From Oscillospiraceae bacterium (lineage in GTDB: Bacteria > Bacillota > Clostridia > Oscillospirales > Ruminococcaceae), in assembly GCA_017465665.1 (NCBI GenBank), contig JAFTVU010000004.1, positions 1 to 64,000 of the forward strand: a stretch of DNA of 64,000 nt. The letters are read 5' to 3'. This document shows positions 44,349 through 52,792 of the stretch, piece by piece (the stretch's first letter is position 1; each line of letters begins with the position of its first letter). A program made the translations under genes and the position numbers. Under the pieces are notes generated by a model. The model had not been told where the DNA came from and did no database searches. It worked only from the letters and a program-made list of their open reading frames with translations.

Positions 44349-45107
44349 ATGCTTTTTACTTACGACGGCATCGTCGTCGGGCGGCGTGAGATAGGCGACA
44401 ACAGCTGTTTCATCGATATACTGACGGATGAGCAGGGCATCGTTGAGGCAACGGCGCACGGCGCAAAGAAGATGAACAGCGCACTGCTGAGCTCAGCCTC
44501 GCTGTTTTCTTATTCCACATTCTGCCTTAACAAGACAAAGCTGAGGTACACCGTCAACAGCGCAAAGCCGAAGTACAGCTTCCACGAGATAGGCTCAGAC
44601 ATCGAGAAGCTGGCGCTGGCATCGTATTTCGCGCAGGCGGTGAAGTTCTGTACGCCTGAGGAGCAGAATCAGGACAGCATGGTGCGGTTTTTCGCCATCG
44701 CTTTGTTTGAGATAAACAAGGCTAAGCGCCTGGAAACGGTGCGCTCGGCATTCGAGTTCAGGTATTCTGCAATGTTGGGTTACCGTCCCGATCTGCGCGC
44801 GTGCTTCAACTGCGGATGCTATGAGCATGATGAGATGTTCTTCCTGCCCTCAAGGGGTGAGATAGTCTGCGGTGACTGCTTTGACAGGGATTACGGCGGA
44901 CGTTATTTCGTGCTGCCTAAGGAAACGCTTTCTGCGCTGAGGAATATCCTGTATGCGCCGCTTGACAGAGCGTTCCGTTTTAATATATCGGGAGATGCGG
45001 CGGCGGTGCTGTCCCGCGTTACCGAGAGCTATTTTCTCTCTCATACGGAGAGAACTTTCCCCGCGCTGGAATATTACAAGGGTATAAGAATAGACAATAT
45101 CGTGTAA
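44349..45107 (+). CDS. recO: DNA repair protein RecO
   Basis: 252 aa, normal length. N-terminal OB fold (YDGIVVGRREIGDNSCFIDI) and C-terminal helical domain with the zinc cysteines CFNCGC...CGDC. It helps load RecA at gaps. GGGGAGG ribosome site. Follows the accessory genes instead of era. Confidence 0.95.
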   Translation: MLFTYDGIVVGRREIGDNSCFIDILTDEQGIVEATAHGAKKMNSALLSSASLFSYSTFCLNKTKLRYTVNSAKPKYSFHEIGSDIEKLALASYFAQAVKFCTPEEQNQDSMVRFFAIALFEINKAKRLETVRSAFEFRYSAMLGYRPDLRACFNCGCYEHDEMFFLPSRGEIVCGDCFDRDYGGRYFVLPKETLSALRNILYAPLDRAFRFNISGDAAAVLSRVTESYFLSHTERTFPALEYYKGIRIDNIV

Positions 45108-45122
45108 TGCTGGAGGTTTGGT

Positions 45123-46409
45123 ATGGCTAAGGGTAATTATATTCACTGCGACGGATGCGGTATAACCTATGAGAATAAAGGCACAGGCTGCTGCCCGAAC
45201 TGCGGCGCGTCTGCGGCAGTATTACCAAAGGGTATAGCAAGCCTTGATGATATGCGTTTTGATTCGGACAGACTTGCGCTGAAGAACTATCTTGTGCTGC
45301 TTATAACTGTTGTGGTACTTGCAGGTATCAGCCTGTGGATGGCTTCTGTTGCAGGCGGCAGAGCTGCGGAGTACCGCGAGACATATGAGCAGGTAAGGGC
45401 GGTTGTTGACAGCGGTGCTTACGCCGAGGCTCTTGATGAATACAACACTATGAAGAGCAAGATCGAGAGCGGAAATTATCGCTTTACCGACGAGGAGCTG
45501 CAGGCATATTACGAGGCAGAGGCTGCATTTTCGCAGCTGCCCGCTAATATATACCAGAGCCTTGCCGAAGCAAAGGGCGAGCTTTCGTATCTGAATGCAA
45601 TGACAGTGATGAATGTGATATCCGCGGCTGTCTATGTCATTTCGGTGATACTGGTGCTGCTGAGATTCAGGATTTCTTTCAGGATACTGATGGGCGCATG
45701 TATATTAGGTATAGCGATTCAGGTCATACTTGAGCTCTGGGGTCTTCTGGGGATGGGCACGAGCTTATCCGTACACAGGATCATGATATATATTATGGGC
45801 TGTATTCCTCTGATAAGAGAGTGCGTGGGCAATGATATGCTGATAAACGGTGCGTTTTCGTCATCCTCTAAGGCTGTGTCTGTTTCCGCCGCAAATGCTC
45901 CTGTGGGAGCGGCAATGCCCAAGGTGCAGGAGCTGTACAGCTTTGAGGATATGCCTGAGCTTTCGGGTATGAGAGGTCTTGAGGATGCTCAGCCGCTTGA
46001 AAGTCAGGATGCTGACGACGAGGACGACGTTATGGACGAGATAGCGCCCATCGGTGTTGAGCAGACGCGCTCCGAAGCGCCTGTGTTCAAGCCGTCCGAT
46101 GTTGCGCCTGAGGTGCAGCCTGTAGTTCCGCTGACGAATTATCGTGTGGGTGACAGTGTTACGGATGATGGCGAGAATGTGGCGGTAACTCCGCTGGCAC
46201 GTCCGATGTTCGAGGTGGATATGATGGATACTGAGTCCATGCCGGATATAGGCGGCGATGTGCCTGAGGATTCTCCTGCAATGACAGTCAGTGCGGATAT
46301 GTCCTCGCCCACAGCAGATAAGCCTGTGGGTATCTGGTTCTGCTCCGTGTGCGGAAACCTTAACGAGCATGTAAAGGTGTGCAACGGCTGTGGAAGTCCA
46401 ATAAAATAA
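45123..46409 (+). CDS. membrane protein with terminal zinc ribbons
   Basis: 428 aa. An N-terminal zinc ribbon (CDGC...CPNC), a membrane helix (LVLLITVVVLAGISLWMA), a helical extracytoplasmic segment of ~90 residues, two or three further helices, a long acidic disordered region, and a C-terminal zinc ribbon (CSVCG...CNGC). The two ribbons suggest a cytoplasmic protein- or nucleic-acid-binding role at the membrane. No name known; follows recO by 15 nt. Confidence 0.82.
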   Translation: MAKGNYIHCDGCGITYENKGTGCCPNCGASAAVLPKGIASLDDMRFDSDRLALKNYLVLLITVVVLAGISLWMASVAGGRAAEYRETYEQVRAVVDSGAYAEALDEYNTMKSKIESGNYRFTDEELQAYYEAEAAFSQLPANIYQSLAEAKGELSYLNAMTVMNVISAAVYVISVILVLLRFRISFRILMGACILGIAIQVILELWGLLGMGTSLSVHRIMIYIMGCIPLIRECVGNDMLINGAFSSSSKAVSVSAANAPVGAAMPKVQELYSFEDMPELSGMRGLEDAQPLESQDADDEDDVMDEIAPIGVEQTRSEAPVFKPSDVAPEVQPVVPLTNYRVGDSVTDDGENVAVTPLARPMFEVDMMDTESMPDIGGDVPEDSPAMTVSADMSSPTADKPVGIWFCSVCGNLNEHVKVCNGCGSPIK

Positions 46410-46439
46410 TGGCGCGTTTTTATGAAAACGAGGTAATAA

Positions 46440-48818
46440 ATGAATAAATATTATAAAAAATTAGAGCTCGACAAGATACTGGAGCTTCTTGCCGAGCAGA
46501 CATACAGTGATACCTGCCGTGAGCAGGCACTGAAATTAAAGCCCGTGTTCGATGCGGATAAGATGCGTTCCGAGTTGAAAAAGACGGATGATGCGTTCAA
46601 GCTCTCCGCAAAGTTCGGCACACCGAGATTCCGCAGGATAAAGGATATCACAGGCTCACTCAAGCGCTGCAAGAGTGGTTCGGCGCTCGGCTTCCGTGAG
46701 CTGCTTGACGTGGCTGAGATACTGCGTGAAACAGGTATGCTGTGCGATTGGTACAGCCAGTGCTCCAACATTGAAAACAGCCTTGATGAATACTTCACCG
46801 AGCTGTATCCTATCAAGAACCTTGAGCAGCGTATTTCCGACAGCATCATCTCCGAGGAGGAGATGGCGGACAGCGCAAGCCCCGAGCTTGCCTCCATACG
46901 AAAGAGGATAGTAAGGCAGGGACTGAACATCCGTGAGCAGCTGGATAAGCTCATCAAGAACAAGAATACGCAGAAATATCTGCAGGAGAATATCGTCACC
47001 ATGCGTGACGGAAGATACGTTGTGCCTGTGCGCTCCGAGCACAAGAACGATGTCCCCGGTCTGGTGCATGACACCTCGGCTACGGGTCAGACATTCTTTA
47101 TCGAGCCTATGAGCGTAGTTGAGGCAAACAACGAGATACGCGTGCTGAAATCCCGCGAGCAGGCGGAGATAGAGCGTATCACCCGTGAGCTTTCCGAGCA
47201 GGTAGGTGAGAACGCCGACGCCATCATGAACAATTTCCGTGTGGCAGAGATACTGGAGCTGTATTTTGCAAAGGCAAATCTCGGCGCGAAGATGAAAGGC
47301 GTTGCGGCGGAGATATCGGACGAGCCAAAGGTAGTTCTGCATAATGCAAGACATCCTCTTATAAACGCAGATACCGTAGTGCCTATTTCCGTGGAGATAG
47401 GCGAGAGCTATGATTGCCTTATCATCACAGGCCCTAATACGGGCGGTAAGACAGTAGCTATCAAGACAGTGGGTCTGCTGACGCTCATGACCATGTGCGG
47501 ACTTATGATACCTGCGGGCGACGGTAGCGTTATCGGCGTTTTCGGCGGTATATATGTGGATATCGGAGATGAGCAGAGCATCGAACAGAGCCTGTCTACT
47601 TTCTCCTCGCACATGACCAATGTTATAAAGATACTGGGCATGGCGGATGAGCGCTCGCTGGTGCTGATAGACGAGCTTGGCAGCGGTACTGACCCTGTAG
47701 AGGGTGCGGCGCTTGCCGTATCCATCCTTACCACACTGAAGAATTATTCCGCCAAGGTAGTTGCCACAACGCACTATCAGGAGGTAAAGATGTTCGCACT
47801 TGAAACAGATGGCGTTGAGAACGCCTGCTGTGAGTTCGATGTGAACACACTTAAGCCTACCTACCGCGTTATCGTGGGCGTACCGGGTAAATCCAATGCG
47901 TTTGCGATATCCTCAAAGCTTGGCATGCCTGATGATGTCATCGGCCTTGCAGAGAGCCTTGTAAGCTCAGAAAACAAGCGATTTGAGCAGGTGGTGGACG
48001 CTCTGGAAAGATCCCGTCAGGAGCTGGAGGAGCTGAAAGAGAGCATAGCTGTATCCGAGCGCAACGCAAAGATGACCGAAAGCGAGCTGAAGCAGAAGCT
48101 TTCCGAGCTTGAGGCTCAGAAAGAAAAGGAGCTGGAGAACGCACGTCAGCGTGCCATGAGCATAATCGAGGAGACCCGTATGCGCTCCAACATGCTGCTG
48201 AATGAGCTGGACGAGATAAAGAAGATCAAGGACAAGGAAGAGTTCCGCAAGCGCCACAGTGCGGCTAAATCGGGCGTTGGCGGTGCTCTTAACAAGATGC
48301 ACGATGAGGCTAACCCTGTGATGGAGCGCAGAACGGATGAATATGTTCTTCCGAGACCGCTCAAGGCAGGCGATACCGTAATGCTTGCGGATACCCGCAA
48401 GGAGGGTACTCTGCTGACAGTGCCGAATATGTCGGGCGCGTGCTTTGTGCAGGTTGGTATGATGAAAGTCAAGACCAATCAGAAGAACCTGCGCCTTATC
48501 GATAACACCAAGAAGCAGTCTGCTCCTGTAGGCGGCAAGGTGAAGAAGCAGCTTAAATCAAATATGGAGCGCAAGGGCACACTGGAGCTTGACATCCGCG
48601 GCATGATGGGTGACGAGGGTGTGCTGGAGGTGGAGCGCTTTATCGACAGCTCTATCCTCGGCGGTATCCATTCCGTAACAATAATCCACGGCAAGGGTAC
48701 AGGCGCACTGAGAGCCGCAGTGCATCAGGCGCTCAAGACCAATCCCTCTGTAAAGAGCTATCGTCTCGGTGCTTACGGCGAGGGCGAAGCAGGCGTTACT
48801 GTTGTGGAGCTGAAATGA
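46440..48818 (+). CDS. mutS2: endonuclease MutS2
   Basis: 792 aa, normal length. MutS-like clamp/lever, ATPase with Walker A GPNTGGKT (about 331) and Walker B LVLIDELGSGTDP, a coiled-coil region and the C-terminal Smr nuclease domain with LDIRGMMGDE and IHGKGTGALR. MutS2 limits recombination and, in Bacillus, rescues collided ribosomes. No ribosome-site conflict for ATG 46440. Confidence 0.97.
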   Translation: MNKYYKKLELDKILELLAEQTYSDTCREQALKLKPVFDADKMRSELKKTDDAFKLSAKFGTPRFRRIKDITGSLKRCKSGSALGFRELLDVAEILRETGMLCDWYSQCSNIENSLDEYFTELYPIKNLEQRISDSIISEEEMADSASPELASIRKRIVRQGLNIREQLDKLIKNKNTQKYLQENIVTMRDGRYVVPVRSEHKNDVPGLVHDTSATGQTFFIEPMSVVEANNEIRVLKSREQAEIERITRELSEQVGENADAIMNNFRVAEILELYFAKANLGAKMKGVAAEISDEPKVVLHNARHPLINADTVVPISVEIGESYDCLIITGPNTGGKTVAIKTVGLLTLMTMCGLMIPAGDGSVIGVFGGIYVDIGDEQSIEQSLSTFSSHMTNVIKILGMADERSLVLIDELGSGTDPVEGAALAVSILTTLKNYSAKVVATTHYQEVKMFALETDGVENACCEFDVNTLKPTYRVIVGVPGKSNAFAISSKLGMPDDVIGLAESLVSSENKRFEQVVDALERSRQELEELKESIAVSERNAKMTESELKQKLSELEAQKEKELENARQRAMSIIEETRMRSNMLLNELDEIKKIKDKEEFRKRHSAAKSGVGGALNKMHDEANPVMERRTDEYVLPRPLKAGDTVMLADTRKEGTLLTVPNMSGACFVQVGMMKVKTNQKNLRLIDNTKKQSAPVGGKVKKQLKSNMERKGTLELDIRGMMGDEGVLEVERFIDSSILGGIHSVTIIHGKGTGALRAAVHQALKTNPSVKSYRLGAYGEGEAGVTVVELK

Positions 48819-48838
48819 TAATATAAGATCTGCGAACA

Positions 48839-49755
48839 TTAAAAAGCCACTTTTGATATTGATGTCAAAAGTGGCTTTATGTTGTTCATGGCATTGACTT
48901 TATGTGGATGCTCTGTTATAATTAATTCGATGATAAATAAGAATTTGACGAGGTGAGAATATGGCGATGTGGGATCCGTGGAGAGGCTGTAAAAAATGCA
49001 GTGATGGTTGTCTGCATTGCTATATCCACAAGGGTGATGCAAAGCGCGGAATTGATACAGGTATTATTGAAAAGACCAAGGATTTTACCAAGCCCGTTGA
49101 ACTCTTGAAGAACGGCAGTTACAAAATGAAACCGGGCATTGTATATACCTGTTTTTCCACTGATTTTCTGATTGAAGAAGCGGATGCCTGGCGTAAGGAA
49201 TGCTGGCAGATGATAAGAAAGCGTGAGGATTGCACGTTTCTCTTTCTCACAAAGCGCATTGACAGATTTATGGAATGTATCCCTGATGATTGGGGTGACG
49301 GCTATGAAAATGTTGTTGTTTGCTGTACGATAGAAAACCAAAAGAATGCCGATTATAGGCTCGGTATTTTTTCAAAGCTCCCGATCAGACATAAGTGCAT
49401 CACCGCACAACCGCTTATCGAAGCCGTCAACATTGAACGATATCTTGAAGATATTGAGCTTGTGGTAGTTGGCGGTGAATCGGATACGAATGCAAGACCG
49501 CTCAACTATGATTGGGTGCTTGATATCAGAGAGCAATGCATCACCAAAAATGTATCCTTTGAATTCAGGCAATGCGGAACACACTTTATCAAGGATAGCA
49601 AGAGATATAGATTGCAGACAAAGGATCTGTGTGCTCAGGCGAAAAAAGCGGAAATTAATTTTAAGGCTTGCAGATAGATTTCAATTTGTAGGTGAGATAA
49701 TAACAAAATCCAGAGAAGAAAATCTGATCTTCTCTGGATTTACTTATTTACTGCG
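48839..49755 (+). mobile_element. single-gene cassette, copy 2 (DUF5131 cargo)
   Basis: 5' hairpin AAAGCCACTTTTGA / TCAAAAGTGGCTTT (48843-48856, 48865-48878), promoter TTGACT (48894)-17-TATAAT (48917), leader with GATGATAAATAAGAATTTG, one gene, and 3' hairpin AATCCAGAGAAGA / TCTTCTCTGGATT (49707-49719, 49728-49740) followed by TACTTATTTA. The hairpin differs from copy 1 at only a few bases. Lies between mutS2 and a convergent regulator gene. Confidence 0.65.
48961..49677 (+). CDS. DUF5131 (phage Gp37/Gp68-like) protein, cassette cargo
   Basis: 238 aa. The N-terminus MWDPWRGCKKCSDGCLHCY holds CX3CX2C followed by Tyr, as in radical-SAM enzymes. Other family motifs are FLFLTKRIDRF, VVVCCTIENQ, TAQPLIEAV and VVVGGESDTNARPLNYDWV. 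Members occur in phages and mobile elements; the reaction is unknown. GAGGTGA ribosome site 5 nt before ATG 48961. Expressed from the cassette promoter. Confidence 0.87.
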   Translation: MAMWDPWRGCKKCSDGCLHCYIHKGDAKRGIDTGIIEKTKDFTKPVELLKNGSYKMKPGIVYTCFSTDFLIEEADAWRKECWQMIRKREDCTFLFLTKRIDRFMECIPDDWGDGYENVVVCCTIENQKNADYRLGIFSKLPIRHKCITAQPLIEAVNIERYLEDIELVVVGGESDTNARPLNYDWVLDIREQCITKNVSFEFRQCGTHFIKDSKRYRLQTKDLCAQAKKAEINFKACR

Positions 49756-49787
49756 GTTTTGTTTATTCTCCGCAGCTCTTTTAAGGC

Positions 49788-50615
49788 TTACTCGTTATAG
49801 AATTCGACCTTGCCGATCTCAGAGGCGTTGCAGATCGTATTTCTCAGACGGGAGAAAAGCTCATCGTATCTGTACGGTCTGGAATTGTATTTCACTGCGC
49901 CTGTCCTCAGGGCAACGGGTATCTCCTTGCCCTCGAAGATGACGGGCTGATCGTTCCTGGCTATGATGCTTTCCGCCAGCTTCTCCACATCGGCAGGGTC
50001 GGAAAGACCTGTTATCATGGCAAATTCATCGCCGCCCACCCTGAACACAGCCATGTCATCGCCTGCTGCCTCATCTATGCGGCGGAATGCCTCCAGGATG
50101 ACCTCGTCACCTGCCTTGTGTCCGTAGTCCCTGTTTATCGGCGTCAGGTGCGATACATCAAAGCACAGCACATAAGTATCCGCTTTGGAGCGTAAAAAAT
50201 CGTAAAGTTCAGAAAGATCTACCTTGCGTCCCATATAATTTCCTCCTACGTTGTTTTCGTCAGCGATCAGACGCGGGAAGATATCTGCATTCCTGTACTT
50301 GTCACGGAATGCGGACGGAGATACTCCCCACAGCCTTGTAAAAGCTCTTGTAAAGACCTCGGGAGAGTTGTACTGATACCTGAACGCTATATCGGTGATG
50401 GTCATATCGCCGCGCAGGATATCCTTTGCGCTGTTGGCAAGGCGGCGCTTGGAGATATATTCCTTTATGCTGGTATGTGAGCAGTAGCGCCATATCTTCT
50501 GCAGGCTTGAAAGCGAACAGCAGCACGCATCTGCGATATCCTGCTGGGTCATTTCCTCACATAGCCTGTTTTCGATATAATCCAGTGCGTCGGCAAAGAT
50601 ATAGAAGCTGGTCAA
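49788..50615 (-). CDS. AraC-type HTH fused to a GGDEF domain
   Basis: 275 aa. Residues ~5-105 are an AraC DNA-binding domain (TQQDIADACCCSLSSLQKIW, ITDIAFRYQYNSPEVFTRAF). Residues ~120-275 are a diguanylate cyclase fold with intact GGDEF (RVGGDEFAMI) and HLTPINRDYGHKAGDEV. It may couple transcription to c-di-GMP synthesis. Start TTG 50615: AAAGGAG lies 9 nt upstream; upstream codons would extend across the promoter. Convergent with cassette 2, divergent from dinB. Confidence 0.88.
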   Translation of the reverse strand: MTSFYIFADALDYIENRLCEEMTQQDIADACCCSLSSLQKIWRYCSHTSIKEYISKRRLANSAKDILRGDMTITDIAFRYQYNSPEVFTRAFTRLWGVSPSAFRDKYRNADIFPRLIADENNVGGNYMGRKVDLSELYDFLRSKADTYVLCFDVSHLTPINRDYGHKAGDEVILEAFRRIDEAAGDDMAVFRVGGDEFAMITGLSDPADVEKLAESIIARNDQPVIFEGKEIPVALRTGAVKYNSRPYRYDELFSRLRNTICNASEIGKVEFYNE

Positions 50616-50659
50616 GGCACGGCACTCCTTTCGTGGTCTTGTGGAATATGTGTACACAG

Positions 50660-50675
50660 GAAAGAACGTTCTTTC
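50660..50675. promoter_or_regulatory. 16-bp palindrome, likely operator of the AraC-GGDEF gene
   Basis: GAAAGAACGTTCTTTC, a perfect palindrome just downstream of a minus-strand promoter (AAGACA, 17 bp, TAGAAT at 50689-50684). Confidence 0.6.
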
Positions 50676-50744
50676 TGTATATATTCTAACACAAAATGCA
50701 GCGGTTGTCTTGATTTTCTGAGTAAATTTGCGGAAAAATCTCCT

Positions 50745-50830
50745 AGTTCTCAAAATGTTCCGAAATACGCTTGACAAAGTTATCAAAATGGGGTATAATC
50801 ATGTTGTTTCTTAAAGTTCTCAAAAAGTTC
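50745..50830 (+). promoter_or_regulatory. dinB promoter flanked by two 16-nt direct repeats
   Basis: TTGACA (50771-50776), 17 bp, TATAAT (50794-50799). AGTTCTCAAAATGTTC (50745-50760) and AGTTCTCAAAAAGTTC (50815-50830) flank it, differing at one base. Each holds two GTTC units 11 bp apart, a helical turn. Confidence 0.8.
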
Positions 50831-50844
50831 TCATAGGAGGCGAC

Positions 50845-52140
50845 ATGGAAAGAACCATACTTCACTGTGATCTCAACGCATTCTACGCTTCGGTGGAGAT
50901 GATGCTGGATCCGTCGCTGCGCGGAAAGGCGGTGGCGGTCTGCGGCAGCAAGGAGGACCGCCACGGAATAGTTCTGGCGAAATCCGAAAAAGCAAAGCGC
51001 TGCGGAGTAAAGACGGGCGAGGCTATCTGGCAGGCGCAGCAGAAATGCCGTGATCTTGTGATAGTGCCGCCGCAGTTCGATCAGTACATGAAATATTCTG
51101 CGCTGACAAGGCGTATATACGAGGATTATACCGACCTGATAGAGCCTTTCGGTATAGACGAATGCTGGCTGGATGTCACTGCAAGCAGGTTGCTTTTCGG
51201 GGATGGCGAGCATATAGCCCATGTTATCCGTGAGCGTGTTAAAAAGGAGCTGGGGCTGACTATATCCGTTGGCGTCAGCTTTAACAAGGTGTTCGCAAAG
51301 CTTGGCTCGGATATGAAAAAGCCCGATGCGGTGACCGTTATCCCGAAGCAGGGCTTCCGTGAGAGGATAGGCGGACTTCCTGCAGGCGATATGCTGGGCG
51401 TAGGCCCTGCCACAGCAAGGTTCCTGGGCGAGAGAGGTATACACACCATAGCGCAGCTTGCGGCTATTGACGATTATACTCTGAAAAAGCTGGGCAAATG
51501 CGGCGAGCAGATATGGCGCAGCGCAAACGGTCTGGATGATGCGCCCGTGCATCACATGGATTTTGTGGATACTATCAAGAGCGTGGGACATGGAACTACC
51601 TGCGTTACCGATCTGTACAATGACGAGGATGTCTGGCGTGTGATGTACAAGCTTTCGCAGGATATCTCGGCAAGGCTCAGGATATATAAGCTCAGAGCCG
51701 GCGGCGTGCAGATAGCCATAAAGGATAATATGTTCCATATAGCGCAGCATCAGCGGCCGTTGGATGCGCCTACCCAGTCCTTTGCCGAGATAGCACGGGC
51801 GGCTTTTATGCTGTTCAGGCGTGGCTATAACTGGCATACAGGGGTGCGTGCGCTTACTGTCCGTGCGATAGATCTCCGTTCCGAGAGCGAGGCGCAGCAG
51901 ATATTTCTGGAAGCGGATATGGGAGCTTCCGAAAAGCAGGAGAAGCTGGAACGTGCCATGGAGAGCATACGCTCGCGCTACGGAAAGAGCTCCATCGAGA
52001 TGGCGAGCCTTTTCCGAGCGCCCCGGCTTGCGGCAAAGGAGATACCCAATACCATGCCGTCAGGAATACGTATTGCAGGTAATCCCGATGCGGATGCCAT
52101 ACCTGATCTGCCTGTTATGGAATTTGCGTCAGGAATTTGA
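50845..52140 (+). CDS. dinB: DNA polymerase IV
   Basis: 431 aa. Y-family polymerase: ERTILHCDLNAFYASVE (first catalytic Asp), GIDECWLDVT (catalytic Asp-Glu), SVGVSFNKVFAKLGSDMKKP and the little-finger domain; no clear beta-clamp peptide at the C-terminus except possibly the last residues. It copies past lesions. AGGAGG 6 nt upstream of ATG 50845. The promoter repeats suggest damage control. Confidence 0.95.
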   Translation: MERTILHCDLNAFYASVEMMLDPSLRGKAVAVCGSKEDRHGIVLAKSEKAKRCGVKTGEAIWQAQQKCRDLVIVPPQFDQYMKYSALTRRIYEDYTDLIEPFGIDECWLDVTASRLLFGDGEHIAHVIRERVKKELGLTISVGVSFNKVFAKLGSDMKKPDAVTVIPKQGFRERIGGLPAGDMLGVGPATARFLGERGIHTIAQLAAIDDYTLKKLGKCGEQIWRSANGLDDAPVHHMDFVDTIKSVGHGTTCVTDLYNDEDVWRVMYKLSQDISARLRIYKLRAGGVQIAIKDNMFHIAQHQRPLDAPTQSFAEIARAAFMLFRRGYNWHTGVRALTVRAIDLRSESEAQQIFLEADMGASEKQEKLERAMESIRSRYGKSSIEMASLFRAPRLAAKEIPNTMPSGIRIAGNPDADAIPDLPVMEFASGI

Positions 52141-52181
52141 TATTTGCATCATGCACATGACATTTGTTTTTGAAAAACCTC

Positions 52182-52210
52182 TTGAAAACGTTGTCATTTA
52201 ATGGTATCAT
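52182..52210 (+). promoter_or_regulatory. promoter of the ECF S-component gene
   Basis: TTGAAA (52182-52187), 17 bp, TATCAT (52205-52210). Confidence 0.7.
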
Positions 52211-52240
52211 ATATTTAACCTGAATTTCGGAGGAATTAGT

Positions 52241-52792
52241 ATGAATAATGTTATCAACAGAAAAGCTGTAGTTATAAAGGTGCTTGTTGCCCTTGGTGCA
52301 GTGATAGGTGCTGTGGCTCTGCCGCAGATATTCCATCTTATCGGTGTCGTATCAGGTACAGGTGCGGCTGTGGGAGCGGCTCTGCTGCCCATGCATCTCC
52401 CTGTGCTGCTGGCAGGCTTCCTCGGCGGTCCTGTGGCAGGACTGATGGCAGGTGTGCTCAGCCCTGTTCTCAGCTTTGCGCTTACACAGATGCCAACCGC
52501 GGCTCTGCTGCCGTTTATGGTGATAGAGCTTGGCGTATACGGCCTTATGGCAGGACTTCTTTCCCGTGTTAAGCTGAACGGCTTTGTGAAGTTGCTTATC
52601 GTGCAGGCAGCAGGACGTCTTGCAAGGGCTGCGGCAACTCTGGCAGCGGTATACATCTTCGGAAATACTGCATTTACCGCAGAGGCTGCATGGACATTCG
52701 TAACAGCAGGTCTGTTTGGAATACTCATCCAGTGGGCGCTCGTGCCTTATCTCAGCGAAAAGCTGCAGGGTATCAGAAAGCTGTATGAGTGA
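52241..52792 (+). CDS. ECF transporter S component family protein
   Basis: 183 aa with about six membrane helices (VVIKVLVALGAVIGAVALPQ, LLPMHLPVLLAGFLGGP, GLMAGVLSPVLSFALTQMP). The HLPVLLAG and GP-x-G-x-x-x-G-x-x-SP pattern fits vitamin-specific S components of energy-coupling factor importers. The substrate cannot be told. GGAGG site; its end overlaps the next start by 8 nt. Confidence 0.85.
   Translation: MNNVINRKAVVIKVLVALGAVIGAVALPQIFHLIGVVSGTGAAVGAALLPMHLPVLLAGFLGGPVAGLMAGVLSPVLSFALTQMPTAALLPFMVIELGVYGLMAGLLSRVKLNGFVKLLIVQAAGRLARAAATLAAVYIFGNTAFTAEAAWTFVTAGLFGILIQWALVPYLSEKLQGIRKLYE

Noticed and set aside
43040..44350. Assembly error producing the recO/era fragments
   Set aside because: The fragments differ from the intact genes at several bases, so they are not a simple repeat-induced duplication in the assembly; long reads would settle it.
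46656..47774. 372-codon open frame opposite mutS2
   Set aside because: Shadow of mutS2 with low-complexity His/Arg composition.
50660..50675. GAAAGAACGTTCTTTC as a standard LexA box
   Set aside because: The Bacillus box has GAAC and GTTC separated by four bases; here they abut, and the site belongs to the AraC-GGDEF promoter rather than dinB.
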